From the NCBI GenBank assembly GCA_041397825.1, contig JAWKVX010000007.1, positions 262,694 through 326,693 of the forward strand: a DNA stretch of 64,000 nucleotides, written 5' to 3'. Origin of the DNA: JANNSX01 sp041397825. GTDB taxonomy: Bacteria; Pseudomonadota; Alphaproteobacteria; Rhizobiales; Hyphomicrobiaceae. Under the pieces are notes generated by a model, which was not told where the DNA came from, did no database searches, and saw only the letters and a program-made list of their open reading frames with translations. Below are positions 9,281 through 21,060 of the stretch, piece after piece. Position 1 is the first letter of the stretch; every line of letters begins with the position of its first letter. The position numbers were made by a program, and so were the translations under genes.

Positions 9281-9685
9281 ATGATCGGTCGTCTTAACCA
9301 CGTGGCCATTGCCGTCGCCGATATCGCCAAGGCGACCGCCGTATACCGCGACACGCTCGGCGCCACGGTATCCGCGGTCGTGGCGCAACCGGATCACGGC
9401 GTCTCGACCGTCTTCATTACGCTCCCCAACACCAAGATCGAGCTTCTGGAGCCGCTCGGCAGCCAATCACCGATCGCCAAATTTCTCGAGCGGGCGCCGG
9501 ATGGGGGCATCCATCATCTCTGCTACGAGGTCGAGGACATTCTGGCAGCGCGCGATCAATTGATCGCCAAAGGTGCCCGGGTCCTCGGCGACGGCCAGCC
9601 GAAGACAGGGGCTCACGGCAAACCCGTTCTGTTCCTGCATCCGAAGGATTTTTGCGGTACGCTCGTCGAGCTCGAGCAGGCATAG
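9281..9685 (+). CDS. mce: Methylmalonyl-CoA epimerase
   Basis: This vicinal-oxygen-chelate enzyme interconverts (R)- and (S)-methylmalonyl-CoA in propionate metabolism. The 134-residue length and the two paired beta-alpha-beta-beta-beta units fit the family. Metal ligands can be recognised as His7 in RLNHVAIAV, the His-His of GIHHLCYEVED, and the glutamate in GTLVELEQ near the C-terminus. FLHPKDFCGTLVEL is a typical Mce ending. It lies between rnj and a DUF1467 gene, a common alphaproteobacterial arrangement. Confidence 0.93.
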   Translation: MIGRLNHVAIAVADIAKATAVYRDTLGATVSAVVAQPDHGVSTVFITLPNTKIELLEPLGSQSPIAKFLERAPDGGIHHLCYEVEDILAARDQLIAKGARVLGDGQPKTGAHGKPVLFLHPKDFCGTLVELEQA

Positions 9686-9695
9686 GGCCGGTGAC

Positions 9696-9950
9696 ATGTC
9701 CTGGGCCCTCGCCATTGCCATCTACCTCGTCATCTGGGCAACGGTTTTGTTCGCCGTCCTGCCCTTCGGTGTCCGCACCCAGCACGAGGCCGGCGAGATC
9801 GTCAAAGGATCGGCCGAGAGCGCCCCTGTCCACCCGCGGATCGGCTTGAAGCTGCTGGCTACGACGTTGTTGGCGGCCGTGATCTTTGCGGTCTTCTATC
9901 TGGCGCTGACGCTCGGTTGGCTGGATGGGCTTGTCCGGGCGAGGCCTTGA
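9696..9950 (+). CDS. DUF1467 family small membrane protein
   Basis: The 84-residue product has two predicted transmembrane helices (about residues 3-22 and 53-76) linked by a polar loop with the conserved sequence LPFGVRTQHEAGEIVKG. This matches the alphaproteobacterial DUF1467 family, usually found between the methylmalonyl-CoA epimerase and prolyl-tRNA synthetase genes, as here. No function is known. The ATG at 9696 lies 10 bases after the mce stop, so the two are probably co-transcribed. Confidence 0.85.
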   Translation: MSWALAIAIYLVIWATVLFAVLPFGVRTQHEAGEIVKGSAESAPVHPRIGLKLLATTLLAAVIFAVFYLALTLGWLDGLVRARP

Positions 9951-9958
9951 AACGAAAA

Positions 9959-9983
9959 ATGCAAGGTCCAAGGGACCTTGCAT
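9959..9983 (-). terminator. Strong hairpin, terminator-like on the minus strand
   Basis: An 11-bp perfect stem (ATGCAAGGTCC / GGACCTTGCAT) with a 3-nt loop lies just past the DUF1467 stop. Read on the minus strand it is followed by TTTTT, as in an intrinsic terminator; on the plus strand it lacks a T-tract. It may end minus-strand transcription from a small reading frame at 10004-10117, and may also protect the 3' end of the plus-strand mRNA. Confidence 0.5.
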
Positions 9984-10003
9984 CGCCAGTTCCAATTCTT
10001 CTT

Positions 10004-10117
10004 TCAGGTCTCGGCGGCCGTTCGCCGCTTGACCTCTTCCAACAGGCTGTGCCGGGCCCTCACGAAGCTCTCGGCACGCTCTTCTTCCTCCCAGGACTTG
10101 GACCGGAAACGAGGCAT
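10004..10117 (-). CDS. Possible 37-residue small protein
   Basis: A short minus-strand frame encodes a strongly charged, helix-prone peptide (WEEEERAESFVRARHSLLEEVKRR in its middle, residues about 9-32). Its stop lies about 20 bases before the T-rich side of the hairpin at 9959-9983, which fits a short transcription unit. The ribosome site is weak and an upstream in-frame GTG is possible. I do not recognise the family. It is listed because of composition and the adjacent terminator, but it may be non-coding. Confidence 0.25.
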   Translation of the reverse strand: MPRFRSKSWEEEERAESFVRARHSLLEEVKRRTAAET

Positions 10118-10406
10118 TAAGCTCAAACCGGGCCTGCGCACCCTCACTGATGTCGCGCAGGAGTGACCTTAGCCAAAGAAAAGACCCCTGTCACGGTCCA
10201 TTCACAACGTCAGGAGCGGAAAAATTTGCCGGGCGGGGCAGGGGCTTGTGGGTCTCGGCTCGTGCCACCGACGGGCACCATAGACACCCCTTTTGGAAAC
10301 CGGTATTGAGCCCCATCGTCGGGCCAGGAGTGGATCGAGCCTCAGCCGGTTACGGCAAGCCCGGTCCTCCGGTCCCGCCCAAATGATCCCAGTGGTGACT
10401 CAGCCC
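10118..10406. other. Gene-free leader before proS
   Basis: This 290-bp stretch between the minus-strand small frame and proS shows no convincing gene. It is presumably where the proS promoter lies, but I find no clear -35/-10 pair. Confidence 0.4.
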
Positions 10407-11750
10407 ATGCGCCTCAGCCGCTACTTCATGCCGGTTCTCCGCGATACGCCCAAGGAAGCGGAGATCGTCTCGCACCAGCTCATGCTCCGCACGGGCATGA
10501 TCCGGCAGGAAAGTGCCGGCATCTACTCATGGCTGCCGACCGGATTCCGGGTCCTCAAGCGCATCGAGCAGATCGTCCGGGAGGAGCAGGATCGCTCGGG
10601 CGCCCTCGAGGTGCTGATGCCGACGATCCAATCGGCCGATCTCTGGAAGAAGAGCGGTCGCTACGGTGACTACGGCAAGGAGATGCTGCGCATCAAGGAC
10701 CGGCACGATCGCGACATGCTGTACGGTCCGACGAACGAGGAGATGATAACCGACATCTTCCGCCAGGGCGTGCAGAGCTATCGCGACCTGCCGCGCAATC
10801 TCTACCATATCCAATGGAAGTTCCGCGACGAGGTCAGGCCCCGGTTCGGCGTCATGCGCGGCCGCGAGTTCCTGATGAAGGATGCCTATTCGTTCGATCT
10901 CTCGGTCGAGGCCGGCCGGCATTCCTACAACAAGATGTTCGTCGCATATCTGAGGACCTATGCCCGGATGGGCTTGAAGGCCATTCCGATGCAGGCCGAC
11001 ACGGGGCCGATCGGTGGCGATTTGAGCCATGAGTTTCTGATCCTCGCCGACACCGGCGAGAGTGCCGTCTATTTCGATCGCGACTTCTATGACATGGACT
11101 GGTCAGCCTTCACGATTGACTATGACGATGTGGATAAAGTCGCCGAGGTCGTCGAGCGCTTCACGAGCAAGTATGCGGCGTCTGACGAGAAGCACGATGG
11201 CGCCGAGTTCGAGAGCCGTGTGCCTAAAGAGCGGCAGCTCTCGGGTCGCGGCATCGAGGTCGGGCACATCTTCTTCTTCGGCACGAAGTATTCGGAGCCG
11301 CTCGGCCTCGTCGTCCAGTCGAAGTCCGGCGAGCCGGTGACGATCCAGTCGGGCTCGTATGGGATCGGTGTCTCGCGGCTCGTCGCTGCCGTCATCGAGG
11401 CTAGCCACGACAAGGACGGCATCATCTGGCCGCTGCCGGTCGCTCCATTCGGCCTCGGCCTCATCAATCTCAAGGCGGGCGATGCGGCAACGGACGCCGC
11501 CGCCGATGATCTCTATCAAAAGCTCGAGATGTCGGGTGTCGAAGTGCTTTACGACGATACGGACGTACGGGCCGGGGCCAAGTTCACCTCGATGGATCTG
11601 ATCGGGTTGCCCTGGCAGCTCATCGTCGGGCCGAAGGGATTGAAAACAGGCGTCGTCGAGGTCAAGGAGCGCAAGACCGGCGCACGCGAGGAGATGTCGC
11701 TCGAGGCCGCCTTGAATAAGCTCCAGTCCGTGGCGAAAAGCCCGGCGTAG
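10407..11750 (+). CDS. proS: Prolyl-tRNA synthetase, short alphaproteobacterial type
   Basis: ProS attaches proline to tRNA-Pro. The 447-residue product is the short class II form that lacks the large editing (INS) domain found in E. coli ProS (about 570 residues). Class II motifs are visible: the motif 1 region near LEVLMPTIQSADLW, motif 2 in IQWKFRDEVRPRFGVMRGREF, and motif 3 near GSYGIGVSRLVAA, followed by the anticodon-binding domain. The ATG at 10407 (MRLSRYFMPVL) gives the conserved N-terminus. The lol genes follow after 26 bp. Confidence 0.95.
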   Translation: MRLSRYFMPVLRDTPKEAEIVSHQLMLRTGMIRQESAGIYSWLPTGFRVLKRIEQIVREEQDRSGALEVLMPTIQSADLWKKSGRYGDYGKEMLRIKDRHDRDMLYGPTNEEMITDIFRQGVQSYRDLPRNLYHIQWKFRDEVRPRFGVMRGREFLMKDAYSFDLSVEAGRHSYNKMFVAYLRTYARMGLKAIPMQADTGPIGGDLSHEFLILADTGESAVYFDRDFYDMDWSAFTIDYDDVDKVAEVVERFTSKYAASDEKHDGAEFESRVPKERQLSGRGIEVGHIFFFGTKYSEPLGLVVQSKSGEPVTIQSGSYGIGVSRLVAAVIEASHDKDGIIWPLPVAPFGLGLINLKAGDAATDAAADDLYQKLEMSGVEVLYDDTDVRAGAKFTSMDLIGLPWQLIVGPKGLKTGVVEVKERKTGAREEMSLEAALNKLQSVAKSPA

Positions 11751-11776
11751 CATCGAGATCGTTCAGACCGGGGGCA

Positions 11777-13048
11777 ATGATGGCTGCGGCCGCTCAGACC
11801 ATGCCATTCGCCGCCTTCGAATGGCAGATTGCGATGCGCTATCTGCGCTCTCGCCGTCGTGAGGGTTTCGTCTCGGTCATCGCGCTGTTCTCGTTCCTCG
11901 GCATCATGCTGGGCGTCGCGACGCTGATCGTCGTCATGGCGGTGATGAACGGCTTCCGGGAGGAGCTCTACGACAAGATCCTCGGCCTCAATGGGCACAT
12001 GGTCGTCTCCAAGGTCGGAGAGCCGTTCAACGACTATGATGCGGTGCGGGATCGGATCATCCGGTTGCCCGGCGTCGAGCAGGCCATGCCCTTGATCGAG
12101 AGCCAGGTGCTCATCACCTCGCCGCGCAATGCCCTCGGCGCCATCGTTCGCGGCATGCGGGCGAGCGACATCTCTCAGATGAAACTCGTCGCCGGCAACC
12201 TCAGGATCGGCACGCTCGACGGCTTCGACGAAGGTGAGGGGATTGCGCTCGGTCTCAGGCTCGCCAACGCGCTCGGCGTGACGACGGGCGACAAGGTGAC
12301 ACTGGTCAATCCCCGCGGCCAGACGACAGTGTTCGGACGCAAGCCAAAACTGCGCGATTTCGAGGTCGTGGCGGTGTTCGAGCTCGGCATGTCGGAATAC
12401 GACAAGACGATCGCTTTCATGCCGCTGCATGTGGCCCAGGCCTTCTTCAACATGGCAGAGCGTGTCGATGTCATCGAGGTCATGACCAACGACCCGGATT
12501 CGGTCGACCGCCTGGCCCCCGAGATCAAAACGGCCGGTGGCGCCGCGATCTTCGTCACGGATTGGCGACAGCGCAACGAGACCTTCTTCACCGTGCTCGA
12601 GGTCGAGCGCAACACGATGTTCTTCATCCTTTCGCTCATCATCATCGTCGCCGCCCTCAACATCATCTCCGGCATCATGATGCTGGTGAAGGACAAGAGC
12701 CGCGACATCGCCATTCTGAGAACCATGGGCGCAGCCAAGGGCGCCATCATGCGCGTGTTTCTCATCACCGGTGCCTCGATCGGCATCGTCGGAACAATCG
12801 CGGGATTGGTGCTCGGCCTCGTGATCCTCCGCTACCGCGAGCCGATCCGCGAGTTCGTCTCGCTCGTCACGGGCACGAAGGTCTTCGATCCCGACATCTA
12901 CTATATCGCGCGCCTTCCGGCTGAACTCGACCCCACCGAGACCGGAGCCATCGTTTTCTTTGCCTTCGCGCTGTCGATCCTGGCGACGCTCTATCCGTCC
13001 TGGCGGGCCTCGCGGATAGATCCCGTCAAGGCTCTCAGGTACGAGTGA
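11777..13048 (+). CDS. lolC: Lipoprotein-releasing system permease, LolC/LolE (LolF) type
   Basis: This is the inner-membrane component of the ABC machine that extracts lipoproteins from the inner membrane and hands them to LolA. The 423-residue protein has one N-terminal TM helix (near residues 35-57), a long periplasmic domain (about 60-280) and three C-terminal TM helices within an FtsX domain, ending in SWRASRIDPVKALRYE. Only one such gene is present rather than a lolC/lolE pair, suggesting a homodimeric LolF-like arrangement. The stop overlaps the start of lolD, showing coupling. Confidence 0.9.
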   Translation: MMAAAAQTMPFAAFEWQIAMRYLRSRRREGFVSVIALFSFLGIMLGVATLIVVMAVMNGFREELYDKILGLNGHMVVSKVGEPFNDYDAVRDRIIRLPGVEQAMPLIESQVLITSPRNALGAIVRGMRASDISQMKLVAGNLRIGTLDGFDEGEGIALGLRLANALGVTTGDKVTLVNPRGQTTVFGRKPKLRDFEVVAVFELGMSEYDKTIAFMPLHVAQAFFNMAERVDVIEVMTNDPDSVDRLAPEIKTAGGAAIFVTDWRQRNETFFTVLEVERNTMFFILSLIIIVAALNIISGIMMLVKDKSRDIAILRTMGAAKGAIMRVFLITGASIGIVGTIAGLVLGLVILRYREPIREFVSLVTGTKVFDPDIYYIARLPAELDPTETGAIVFFAFALSILATLYPSWRASRIDPVKALRYE

Positions 13049-13749
13049 GCCGGGCGATGAGCAGACCAGACGCCGACACCGTGCTCGAGCTCGCCGACGT
13101 CGTCAGGCGCTATGGAGAAGGTGAGCGCGCGCTCGAGGTGCTGAAGGGAGCGTCGGCCTCGATCCGGCGCGGCGAGGCGGTGGCGCTCGTCGGGCCGTCG
13201 GGCTCGGGAAAATCCTCGCTGCTCCACATCGCAGGCCTGCTCGAGGCACCCGACGGGGGCCGCGTCGTTATTGGCGGCCGGGACGCCGTCGCACTGTCGG
13301 ATCGCGAGCGGACCCGTATCCGGCGTAATGAGATCGGCTTCGTCTACCAGTTTCATCATCTCTTGCCCGAATTCACCGCACTCGAGAATGTCGTCATTCC
13401 GCAACTGATTGCGGGGCGGCGCCGGAGCGATGCCAAGGTGCGGGCGAAGGAGCTGCTCGGGCGACTGGGTCTCGCAGAGCGGACGAAGCACCAGCCGATG
13501 GAGCTGTCGGGTGGCGAGCAGCAACGGGTTGCCATCGCGCGCGCCCTGGCCAACGAGCCGAGCCTGCTTCTGGCCGACGAGCCGACCGGCAATCTCGATC
13601 CGCCGACCGCCGAGCGGGTGTTCGCCGAGCTGATGGGCTTGATCCGCGCGACGGGCCTTGCCGCCGTGATCGCCACCCACAATCTCGAAATCGCCGGCCG
13701 GATGGACCGCGTGATCCGCGTCGAGGACGGCCGGCTCGTCGCCCATTGA
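13045..13749 (+). CDS. lolD: Lipoprotein-releasing system ATP-binding protein LolD
   Basis: LolD is the ATPase of the lipoprotein release complex. The 234-residue product has Walker A GPSGSGKSS, Q-loop, ABC signature LSGGEQQR, Walker B LLLADEPTG, and the switch histidine in ATHNLEIA. It starts at a GTG that overlaps the upstream stop; an ATG at 13057 is an alternative. Its pairing with the permease gene identifies it as LolD rather than a macrolide or cell-division MacB/FtsE protein. Confidence 0.93.
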   Translation: MSRAMSRPDADTVLELADVVRRYGEGERALEVLKGASASIRRGEAVALVGPSGSGKSSLLHIAGLLEAPDGGRVVIGGRDAVALSDRERTRIRRNEIGFVYQFHHLLPEFTALENVVIPQLIAGRRRSDAKVRAKELLGRLGLAERTKHQPMELSGGEQQRVAIARALANEPSLLLADEPTGNLDPPTAERVFAELMGLIRATGLAAVIATHNLEIAGRMDRVIRVEDGRLVAH

Positions 13750-13783
13750 GGCTGTGGAAAAGTCGACAATCCTGTTGTGACGA

Positions 13784-13798
13784 GAACAAAAAGAGAAC
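13784..13798. promoter_or_regulatory. GAAC-N7-GAAC box (LexA/SOS-type operator)
   Basis: GAAC at 13784-13787 and GAAC at 13795-13798 are separated by exactly seven bases, with the extended form GAACA-N6-GAACA. This direct repeat is the established LexA operator of alphaproteobacteria. It lies 76 bp before the dnaE start codon and 34 bp after the lolD stop, where a dnaE promoter would be expected. Damage-inducible control of dnaE is inferred, not shown. Confidence 0.5.
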
Positions 13799-13874
13799 AT
13801 GTTGGCCGGGAAGCTTGAGCAGCCGGTCAGAATCGCCGCACTCACGAGGCCTGACCGTTTGGGAGGCTGATCGC

Positions 13875-17357
<3,483 letters not shown>

Positions 17358-17375
17358 GGCTAGTGAGGCAAGGCC

Positions 17376-17413
17376 GTCCTACCGGGACTCGGCAGCCCGA
17401 GTGTCGGCAGGAC
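17376..17413. terminator. Imperfect hairpin after dnaE
   Basis: Bases GTCCTACCGGGACTCGG and CCGAGTGTCGGCAGGAC can form a 17-bp stem with three mismatches around a short CAG loop, starting 19 bases after the dnaE stop. There is no clear T-tract, so it is either a weak terminator or a structured part of the rpsB leader. Confidence 0.3.
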
Positions 17414-17567
17414 TTGTCAAGCAGGTCGGCGCTCTGTAGAACCCATGCCATCTCACACGCGGATCAAGCGGAGCGGCCGGTAGCACGGTCGTGTCGCCCC
17501 GGTGGGGCCGGAGCTTTCCGGACCCTCTTTCGATCCGCGGCGGCTCAACCGGAAACGGAGACTATCC

Positions 17568-18575
17568 ATGGCGATTCCCGCCTTCAACATGCGTCAGCTC
17601 CTCGAGGCCGGCGTCCACTTTGGCCACCAGACGCACCGTTGGAACCCGAAAATGCAGCCCTACATCTTCGGGGCACGCAACAACATCCATATCATCGACC
17701 TGGCGCAGACGGTTCCGCTGCTTCACCAAGCCCTGCTCGCCATCAGCGAGGTGGTCGCCAAGGGCGGCCGCGTGCTGTTCGTCGGCACCAAGCGGCAGGC
17801 CTCCGAGGCGATCGCCGACGCCGCCAAACGCTCGGCCCAATACTACATCAATCATCGCTGGCTCGGTGGCACGCTGACCAATTGGAAGACGGTCTCCCAG
17901 TCGATCCGCCGCCTGAAGCAGATCGACGACATGCTTCAGGGCGAGGCCAAGGGCCTGACGAAGAAGGAGCAGCTGCAACTCGCCCGCGAGCGCGACAAGC
18001 TCGAGACGGCGCTCGGCGGCATCAAGGACATGGGTGGTTTGCCCGACATTCTGTTCGTGATCGACACGAACAAGGAGCAGATCGCCGTGGCCGAGGCGCG
18101 CAAGCTCAACATTCCGGTGATCGGTGTGCTCGATTCCAACTCGGATCCGGACGGCATCACCCATCCCATTCCGGGCAATGACGATGCCGGTCGCGCCATT
18201 ACGCTCTATTGCGATCTGGTGGCACGTGCCGCCATCGAGGGCATTGGTCGCGCCCAGGGGGACGCCGGCATCGACGTCGGGGCCGCCGAGAACCCTGTGA
18301 TCGACGAGCCGGCCCTCGCCGCAGCTGGGCCAGAGGAGTTCAAGGGGCTTTCCGCACCGGTCGGCAAGGTCGACGATCTGAAGCGCATCACGGGCATCAG
18401 CCCCAAGATCGAGCAGCGCCTCAATGATCTCGGCGTCTTCCACTTCTGGCAGATCGCCAAGCTCACAAAGGAAGAAATGTCGTCGATTGAGAAGTCGCTG
18501 AGCCTGACCGGTCGCATGGAGCGCGACAACTGGGTCTCGCAGGCCAGGAAGCTGCAGGACGACAGCGAGGGTTGA
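17568..18575 (+). CDS. rpsB: 30S ribosomal protein S2 with C-terminal helix-hairpin-helix extension
   Basis: S2 binds late to the 30S head-body junction and is needed for S1 binding. Residues 1 to about 230 are a standard S2 core (MRQLLEAGVHFGHQT, RWLGGTLTNWKT, PVIGVLDSNSDPDG). The 335-residue protein then has an Ala/Gly-rich linker and a C-terminal domain (about 265-330) with DDLKRITGISPKIEQRLNDLG, a helix-hairpin-helix-like fold seen on S2 of several Rhizobiales. The ATG at 17568 begins the conserved MAIPAFNMRQL. tsf follows 160 bp later, the usual rpsB-tsf order. Confidence 0.96.
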   Translation: MAIPAFNMRQLLEAGVHFGHQTHRWNPKMQPYIFGARNNIHIIDLAQTVPLLHQALLAISEVVAKGGRVLFVGTKRQASEAIADAAKRSAQYYINHRWLGGTLTNWKTVSQSIRRLKQIDDMLQGEAKGLTKKEQLQLARERDKLETALGGIKDMGGLPDILFVIDTNKEQIAVAEARKLNIPVIGVLDSNSDPDGITHPIPGNDDAGRAITLYCDLVARAAIEGIGRAQGDAGIDVGAAENPVIDEPALAAAGPEEFKGLSAPVGKVDDLKRITGISPKIEQRLNDLGVFHFWQIAKLTKEEMSSIEKSLSLTGRMERDNWVSQARKLQDDSEG

Positions 18576-18735
18576 GCGGCCGCGGATTTGCCCGAAGCGC
18601 TGCGTCGCGCTCCGGGTCCGTCCGCCCAGAGCGCTCCGGTCCAGGACCGGTAGGGCCACATTGACCCTGCCTGCTCACCTCGCAAGCAAGGCATGCGACA
18701 CGAAGCCGGCGGGTAGAACGCAAAAGGAGAGACGA

Positions 18736-19665
18736 ATGTCAGCGATCAGCGCAACCATGGTCAAGGAGCTGCGCGACAAGACCGGCGCCGGCATGATGGA
18801 CTGCAAGAACGCTCTGACGGAGACGAAGGGCGACATGGAGCAGGCCGTCGACTGGCTGCGAAAGAAGGGGCTAGCGAAGGCCGCGAACAAGTCCGGTCGT
18901 GTCGCCGCGGACGGCCTCGTCGGCCTGGCGTCCGTGCCGAAGTCTGGTGCGTTGGTCGAGGTCAACGCCGAGACCGATTTCGTCGCGCGCAACGACCAAT
19001 TCCGCGCCATGGTCTCGACAATCGCAGAACTTGCCCTCAAGGCTGGAGGCGATGCCGAGAAGATCAAGGCGATGGCATGGCCGGGCGGCTCGGGCACGGT
19101 TGCGGATCACGTCGCGGAGCTGATCGCCAAGATCGGCGAGAACATGACGTTTCGCCGGGCGCAGAGCCTGTCCGTGGGCGAGGGCGTTGTCGCCACCTAC
19201 ATGCACAACGCGGTCGCCGCCGGATTGGGCAAGATCGGCGTCCTGGTGGCATTGGAATCGTCCGGCAAGCCCGAGGCGCTCGACCAGTTCGGCCGCCAGC
19301 TCGCCATGCATGTCGCTGCGGCCAATCCGCTCGCCGTCACGATCAACGACATCCCGGCGGAGGCCATCGAGCGTGAGCGCGCGGTCTATACCGAGCAGGC
19401 GAACGCCTCCGGCAAGCCGGCCGATATCGTCGCCAAGATGGTCGAGGGCCGTCTCAAGAAGGAGTTCTACCAGCAGGTCGCGCTGATGGAGCAGGTCTTC
19501 GTCGTCGACGGCAAGGAGACGGTGGCGAATGCCATCAAGGCCGCCGAGAAGGCGGTCGGGGCGCCGATCGTGGTCAAGGCGTTCGTCCGTATGGCGCTCG
19601 GCGAGGGCATCGCCAAGGCACAGACCGACTTCGCGGCTGAAGTTGCGGCGATGACGAAGAAGTAG
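18736..19665 (+). CDS. tsf: Elongation factor Ts
   Basis: EF-Ts is the nucleotide exchange factor for EF-Tu. The 309-residue product has the N-terminal UBA-like domain with VKELRDKTGAGMMDCKNAL and the core signature VNAETDFVARND (about residue 77) that contacts EF-Tu. AAGGAGAG lies six bases before the ATG at 18736. It sits between rpsB and pyrH in the highly conserved rpsB-tsf-pyrH-frr block. Confidence 0.97.
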   Translation: MSAISATMVKELRDKTGAGMMDCKNALTETKGDMEQAVDWLRKKGLAKAANKSGRVAADGLVGLASVPKSGALVEVNAETDFVARNDQFRAMVSTIAELALKAGGDAEKIKAMAWPGGSGTVADHVAELIAKIGENMTFRRAQSLSVGEGVVATYMHNAVAAGLGKIGVLVALESSGKPEALDQFGRQLAMHVAAANPLAVTINDIPAEAIERERAVYTEQANASGKPADIVAKMVEGRLKKEFYQQVALMEQVFVVDGKETVANAIKAAEKAVGAPIVVKAFVRMALGEGIAKAQTDFAAEVAAMTKK

Positions 19666-19693
19666 TCGGGCTCTGCGGCAAGGGAGGCGGTTC

Positions 19694-20413
19694 ATGGCGG
19701 GGCCAACACCAAGGTTCAAGCGCCTGCTGCTGAAGCTGTCCGGCGAAGCTCTCATGGGCGATGGCGCCTATGGCTTCGACATGGCGACAGCGACCCGCCT
19801 CGCCCGCGACATTGCCGCCGCCCGGGCCCTCGGCACCGAGATCGGGCTGGTGGTCGGCGGTGGCAACATCTTCCGCGGTCTCCAGGGCGCCGCCAAGGGA
19901 ATGCCGCGCGGTACGGCCGACTACATGGGCATGCTGGCGACCGTCATGAACAGCCTGGCGCTTCGGGGCGTCCTCGAGGCGGCCGGCGCGCCGGCGCGTG
20001 TCATGTCGGCGATCCCGATGCCGACCGTCTGCGAGAGCTTCTCGGCCGAGCGGGCCCGTCATCATCTGGCCAAGGGACGCGTCGTGATCTTCGGCGGCGG
20101 CACGGGCAACCCGTTCTTCACGACGGATACGGCCGCCGCTCTGAGGGCCGCCGAGATGGGCTGCGACGGCCTGGCCAAGGCGACCCAGGTCGACGGCATC
20201 TACAGCGCCGATCCGAAGGCGGACCCGGCTGCGAAGCGATACGAAACCCTGACCTATACCGAGGTGCTCGAGCGGGATCTCAAGGTTATGGACGGTGCCG
20301 CGATCGCCCTTGCCCGCGACAACGGGATACCGATAATTGTCTTCTCGATCCGCGAGGACGGCAATCTCGTGAAGCTGCTGAAAGGCGAAGCCCGCGCGAC
20401 GATCGTGCGGTGA
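19694..20413 (+). CDS. pyrH: Uridylate kinase
   Basis: PyrH phosphorylates UMP to UDP and is the allosterically regulated bacterial enzyme of the amino acid kinase fold. The 239-residue product has the N-terminal phosphate-binding LLKLSGEALMG, the UMP region GGGNIFRG, GTGNPFFTTDTAAALRAAE, and DGIYSADPKADPAA. The length is typical. A GGGAGGCGG site precedes the ATG. frr follows after 73 bp. Confidence 0.97.
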   Translation: MAGPTPRFKRLLLKLSGEALMGDGAYGFDMATATRLARDIAAARALGTEIGLVVGGGNIFRGLQGAAKGMPRGTADYMGMLATVMNSLALRGVLEAAGAPARVMSAIPMPTVCESFSAERARHHLAKGRVVIFGGGTGNPFFTTDTAAALRAAEMGCDGLAKATQVDGIYSADPKADPAAKRYETLTYTEVLERDLKVMDGAAIALARDNGIPIIVFSIREDGNLVKLLKGEARATIVR

Positions 20414-20486
20414 GGTTGTCCGGCCCGGTGCCCGATGGTGTCGGATCGTCGCGTCGAGCAGCCGAGCTTGCCGAGGAGAACGTGCC

Positions 20487-21050
20487 ATGACCGCTCAGAA
20501 TTTCGACCTGAAGGACATCGATCGCCGCATGCAGGGTGCGCTTGCCGCACTGAAGCACGACCTCAACGGGCTGCGGACGGGGCGTGCGAACCCCAACCTT
20601 CTCGATCCGCTGCAGGTCGACGCCTACGGCTCGAAGATGCCGATCTCGCAGCTCGGAACCGTGACGGTACCCGAGCCCCGCATGATCTCCCTGCAAGTCT
20701 GGGATCGCAGCATGTTGGCGGCGGTTGAGAAGGCGATCCGCGATTCGAGCCTCGGCATCAATCCGGTCGTCGACGGGCAGATCATCCGCCTCAGGATGCC
20801 GGAGCTCACCGAGGAGCGGCGGAAGGACCTGGTCAAGGTTGCCCACAAATACACCGAGCAGGCCCGCATCGCCGTTCGCAATGTCAGGCGCGATGGCATG
20901 GAGCTTCTGAAGAAGCTCGAGAAGGATCACAAGATCGGCGAGGACGAGCATCGCAAGCAGTCGACCAAGGTGCAGGAGCTGACCGACAAGGCGATTAAGG
21001 ATATCGACGGTATTCTCACCGCCAAGGAAGCCGAGATCATGCAGGTCTGA
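20487..21050 (+). CDS. frr: Ribosome recycling factor
   Basis: RRF splits post-termination ribosomes together with EF-G. The 187-residue product is a three-helix-bundle plus beta domain, with the hinge-adjacent signature LRTGRANPNLLD near residue 31 and LTEERRKDLVKVAHKYTEQAR in helix 2. The C-terminus IDGILTAKEAEIMQV is characteristic. The start is ATG 20487 with GGAGAA upstream. uppS begins 10 bp downstream. Confidence 0.97.
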   Translation: MTAQNFDLKDIDRRMQGALAALKHDLNGLRTGRANPNLLDPLQVDAYGSKMPISQLGTVTVPEPRMISLQVWDRSMLAAVEKAIRDSSLGINPVVDGQIIRLRMPELTEERRKDLVKVAHKYTEQARIAVRNVRRDGMELLKKLEKDHKIGEDEHRKQSTKVQELTDKAIKDIDGILTAKEAEIMQV

Positions 21051-21060
21051 GGGGCGCCGG

